In this document: positions 60,421 to 64,000 of the stretch, one piece after another
Position numbering within the stretch: the stretch's first letter is position 1
How the letters are laid out: every line of letters begins with the position of its first letter
Program-made: the position numbers and the translations under genes
DNA from: Rhodeus uyekii
Lineage: Eukaryota; Chordata; Actinopteri; Cypriniformes; Acheilognathidae
DNA length: 64,000 bases
Assembly: GCA_037043235.1 (NCBI GenBank)
Contig: JAWRVZ010000179.1
Span: 62,001 to 126,000 of the forward strand
Direction: 5' to 3'
The notes under the pieces: model-generated
What the model was told of the DNA's origin: nothing
What the model saw: only the letters and a program-made list of their open reading frames with translations
The model's database searches: none

Positions 60421-60745
60421 TGGAGTCGTCTGAATCATAGCCTTCAACGTCCGGTTCTTCCTCCTTCCTGCTGGCGACAAGTGCGGTGGCGCCAAAGGCT
60501 TGGTCCAGGTCTTCTTCATCCCTGTTGGGCTCAGAGGCCGGGCCCTCTGACTTCTGGCTGGTGGAGCTGCTCCGCAGGGAGCCGGCGCGGCTGAGGGCCG
60601 GAGGAGCTGTGGGGGGGAGACCCCGTGGGTAACGGGGGAAATAGTCAGATATCTGCTTGATGGGCTGAATGGGACCTGGACATACATCAATGGCCATGTG
60701 CTCCTGGATGCTGATGGTCGTCTTCTCGCCTTTGCGTTGTGTCAT
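60421..60745 (-). CDS. doc2b: doc2b coding exon 1 (double C2-like domain-containing protein beta, N-terminus)
   Basis: Encodes the first 108 residues plus one base of DOC2B, a soluble high-affinity Ca2+ sensor that binds SNAREs, Munc13 and phospholipids at the presynaptic membrane and supports spontaneous/asynchronous release and regulated secretion. The read-out begins MTQRKGEKTTISIQEHMAID. Residues 13-37 (IQEHMAIDVCPGPIQPIKQI, then SDYFP) match the Munc13-interacting (Mid) domain shared by DOC2 proteins. A proline/serine/acidic low-complexity linker follows, ending YDSDDS. The ATG (cat at 60743-60745) matches the family start. A second ATG just upstream (60747-60749) is out of frame. The exon ends with a GTGAGT donor (60415-60420) in phase 1, which fits exon 2 exactly. 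DOC2B is favoured over DOC2A by the N-terminal charged stretch and the PRYPRGLPP-type segment. No stop or frameshift is seen. Confidence 0.95.
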
Positions 60746-60772
60746 TCATGCAGCCCTTTTGAGGATGCGCCA

Positions 60773-60799
60773 CCACCCCTGAACCCGGCTAAGGGGTGG
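60773..60799 (-). promoter_or_regulatory. GC-rich stem-loop in the putative doc2b 5' UTR
   Basis: CCACCCCT (60773-60780) and AGGGGTGG (60792-60799) form a perfect 8-bp inverted repeat with an 11-base loop, about 30 bases upstream of the ATG. If transcribed it would lie in the leader. It also overlaps the candidate 3' splice site at 60789-60790. Confidence 0.35.
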
Positions 60800-61092
60800 C
60801 GGGTGGTTGCAGTAAAAAAAAGAAAAAAAAGAACAAATAAAGAAAAAGAAATGAAAAAAAAAAAAACCTTCAAAAGTAGATTCTTCTTTGCTCTGGTAAT
60901 CTGTTAGTGTCCCTGAAGAGTAACTAAGCGTGTCTTGGTGTGTAAGTGCATGTGTGTGAGTTTGCGATGGCAGCGTTGGGCTACATGAGAGGCTGCGGGC
61001 TGCTCCAGCACACTGTGGTCATGCCGTCTGCCTGTGAGCTGCGCTCAGACCACTACAGCACGCTAAGACTGTTACCGGGATGAATGCATGTG

Positions 61093-61118
61093 GAAGAGAG
61101 AGAGAGAGAGAGAGAGAG
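61093..61118 (+). repeat. GA microsatellite in the doc2b upstream region
   Basis: AAGAGAGAGAGAGAGAGAGA, about 12 units, roughly 350 bases upstream of the doc2b start codon. Confidence 0.93.
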
Positions 61119-61499
61119 GAGGAGGGGGCAGGATTATACAGAGGGATGGAGGGATTGGCTGATGTCATTGCTAAGCAACATGACGGTAAACAGGAACCAG
61201 GCGTGCGGCTACTTAATTATGCTATTAGTCCATCTGTTAGAGAGAGAGAAAGAGAGCGCGGCTGGGTTATCTCTCTGTTCAGTCTAGCATCTGTCTGAAC
61301 TGCCATCGCATGTGTTGAACTCCCGCACAATTACCAGCAACAGGTGCTAATGCCTAAAGTCAGACATGCCAGGTTATACATCAGTCCGGCTATTCAAATA
61401 ATACAATGGGGTAAGAGCCAAAGGTAGATAAGAAGAAATGCAATACTTAGAATGCATTTTAAACCAGTACAGACAATGTAATGAATGTATGGATGAATA

Positions 61500-61600
61500 T
61501 TAAAGGAATAGTTTAACCAAAATGAAAATTCTGTCATTTACTGTCCCTCATGCCATTTCACACTTTCTGACGACTTCTGCGGGAGCAAAAAAGATGACAT
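61500..61600 (+). mobile_element. TTAA-ended MITE, left end
   Basis: TTAAAGGAATAGTTTAACCA followed by AAAATGAAAATTCTGTCATT is the family left end. The right end is not apparent. It is probably part of the foldback structure that follows. Confidence 0.7.
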
Positions 61601-61641
61601 AAAAGTAACTTTTTATACATACAATGACCTAAAGTGCAAAA

Positions 61642-62429
<788 letters not shown>

Positions 62430-64000
62430 ATAAAATAAAATATTTTTTTTTATTTTGTAATCAAGTTAAGGTTAGTAATCAAGTTGAAATAAATGAAAAT
62501 GAGAAATGTTGCTTTGGCAAGTAGTTGAAATAAAATAACTTTTATTATTGTATTTCAGCGAGAATTTTTTTTATCAAACGTTAGGAAAACATTCTTATTT
62601 TTTTTATTTCAGTTCACAATAACAATTTAAATTTTTCATGTATAATTTGCTGAGAAGTTCACACTGAGATACCTAATAAAGCATTAAGCATAAGCATTTT
62701 TAAGAGTGGCTTGAGTGTCTTTGTGGTCACTGTATTCATAATGCTTATCTACATGAACTTCTCTTAAACTGATTTCTCTGTCATGACAAATAACGATGGT
62801 AGAGACATTTACAGGGAAAATTGCATCAGCACTCTGTTGCTTTATGAAAACTAGCAGGAGCTATTCAACCTGTCCTCCGCTTTACAGCGCTGATAAATTA
62901 CAGGCAAAAACCATTCTCACATTTTACAATAGCAAAGATATATAGCAAAAACAGTGAGTAATTCTCTTAAAGGACCTAGACAAGATGACAATGCGTCGAT
63001 CTCAACTGATGGTGTCGCTTTTAACAAGGGAAGAGATGTGAAGAAATGAATGAATGATGGTGAGGAATATATGTAGAATGATGTTATTCAATCACGACTT
63101 TAAATGGTTGTTCAAAATATAGATTCAAATGTTTGCCATTTCCCACATGGTATCATTAGGACACAAAACCTGGCAATTCATTTACTCTTATAATTAAGGA
63201 GTCGCCCCCATGCTCAGTATAATTCTTCAGCGGAAAACACTTAGTGAGAGTGAAGCTCATTATTTTCTGTCTATTTCCGTAATTCCTTCTGGAAATCCTT
63301 TCTTTTGTGCTTCCGGAAGAGTCATGGTTAAAATAGAGAAGAAAAAAGCAGAAAAAAGTTTGATTACCTCCAAAGAGTGCTTCACAAGAAAAGTAGCACA
63401 GCTGCTACCATTTGTCATGCTGATAATGTGCAGGTTATTCGTTTATTGATTCTAATGTCTGGCACAGAAATGTAGCCATGAACCAAGTGAAGGCTAGAAA
63501 AATTGTACACACTAAAATGTAGGCAAGGAGCCAAGGCTTCTATAATCCTAGTTATTTTCCAGTGGAACAATGCATCCAAATGGGGTGCTATTGAACCAGC
63601 ATTTTATTATGTAAATTTGCTGATATAAAGTCAGCCAGAAAAATGTGTTTAAATGACTTTAATGAGGCAAAGTGTGATTCGTATCCATGGTCATAAAAAC
63701 CGAATAAAATCACATTCATGCTGACAGAATTCTCTACTGTCACTGGAAGTTATTTTGCACTTTCCAGAAAATATAATTCAAACACAGAAGCTGCAGTAGA
63801 GATATGTTTAAAGTGCTACTATTATGCTTTCATCTAGTGTGTAATATAGCTGTTTGTGGAAGATTAAAGTACATAATAAATGCAGTTATTGTCTCCCAAA
63901 AGAAAGAACTAATTCTGAACTGCCTCAAATGAGTCTTCAGTCATTTCTGTTTTACTTCCTGTACCAATCCAAGTAGATTTGCATAATGTGAGAGCCTATG
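62430..64000. other. Unannotated upstream sequence
   Basis: AT-rich sequence beyond the foldback structure. I see no exon, repeat family terminus or RNA gene. The 79-codon open frame at 63210-63449 has no recognisable homology. Confidence 0.6.

Larger units (their letters stand above)
60746..61330 (-). promoter_or_regulatory. doc2b: doc2b 5' UTR / proximal upstream region (putative)
   Basis: This is the sequence immediately upstream of the doc2b ATG, richer in GC than the introns. Visible elements are an inverted CCAAT box (61154-61158), a near-palindromic RFX/X-box-like site TTGCTAAGCAAC (61168-61179), a CRE-half-like TGACGG (61181-61186), a GA microsatellite (61093-61118) and a GC-rich stem-loop close to the start codon. 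On the minus strand a long pyrimidine tract (60813-60868) is followed by CCCCTTAG (AG at 60789-60790), so a noncoding first exon further upstream is possible. The transcription start cannot be fixed from sequence alone. Confidence 0.4.

Noticed and set aside
60343..60690. Open frames overlapping doc2b exon 1 in other frames or on the other strand
   Set aside because: They are shadows of the GC-rich exon. Only the minus-strand frame starting at 60745 has homology and splice signals.

Overview
The window looks like teleost, probably cypriniform (carp/minnow group), nuclear DNA. It is AT-rich, has almost no long open reading frames, and is packed with fish repeat families: Tc1/mariner, Tigger/pogo, hAT and piggyBac-like elements, tRNA-derived SINEs, LINE 3' ends and solo LTRs. 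The only host gene I can support is doc2b (double C2-like domain protein beta), on the minus strand. Its first coding exon (60421-60745) and second coding exon (17993-18072) are both inside the window. They join in phase with canonical GT/AG sites across an intron of about 42.3 kb. No exon 3 was found below 17993, so intron 2 runs off the left edge.

Layout. 60746-64000 is upstream of doc2b: a moderately GC-rich 5' flank with CCAAT, RFX-like and CRE-half-like sites, then a foldback repeat with a very long TA/TG microsatellite. 18073-60420 is doc2b intron 1. It holds a degenerate 1.6 kb Tc1, a Tigger element that appears split by a hairpin-ended 3.9 kb insertion, Tigger-type MITEs, a second Tc1 (30.5-31.7 kb), a LINE 3' end (48.5-50.0 kb), hAT and piggyBac-like elements, and an unidentified decayed coding remnant at 54.9-55.4 kb. 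1-17992 is intron 2, holding two solo LTRs, two hAT elements with recognisable 8-bp target duplications, a Tigger with a transposase C-terminal ORF, SINEs and more MITEs.

Nothing here forms an operon-like or cooperative gene system. The notable content is the transposon stratigraphy: elements nested in elements, target-site duplications that fix their boundaries, and two repeat families that share an interior but carry different ends. No functional transposase, tRNA, rRNA or CRISPR array was found. Family names come from motif and terminus recognition, without database searches.
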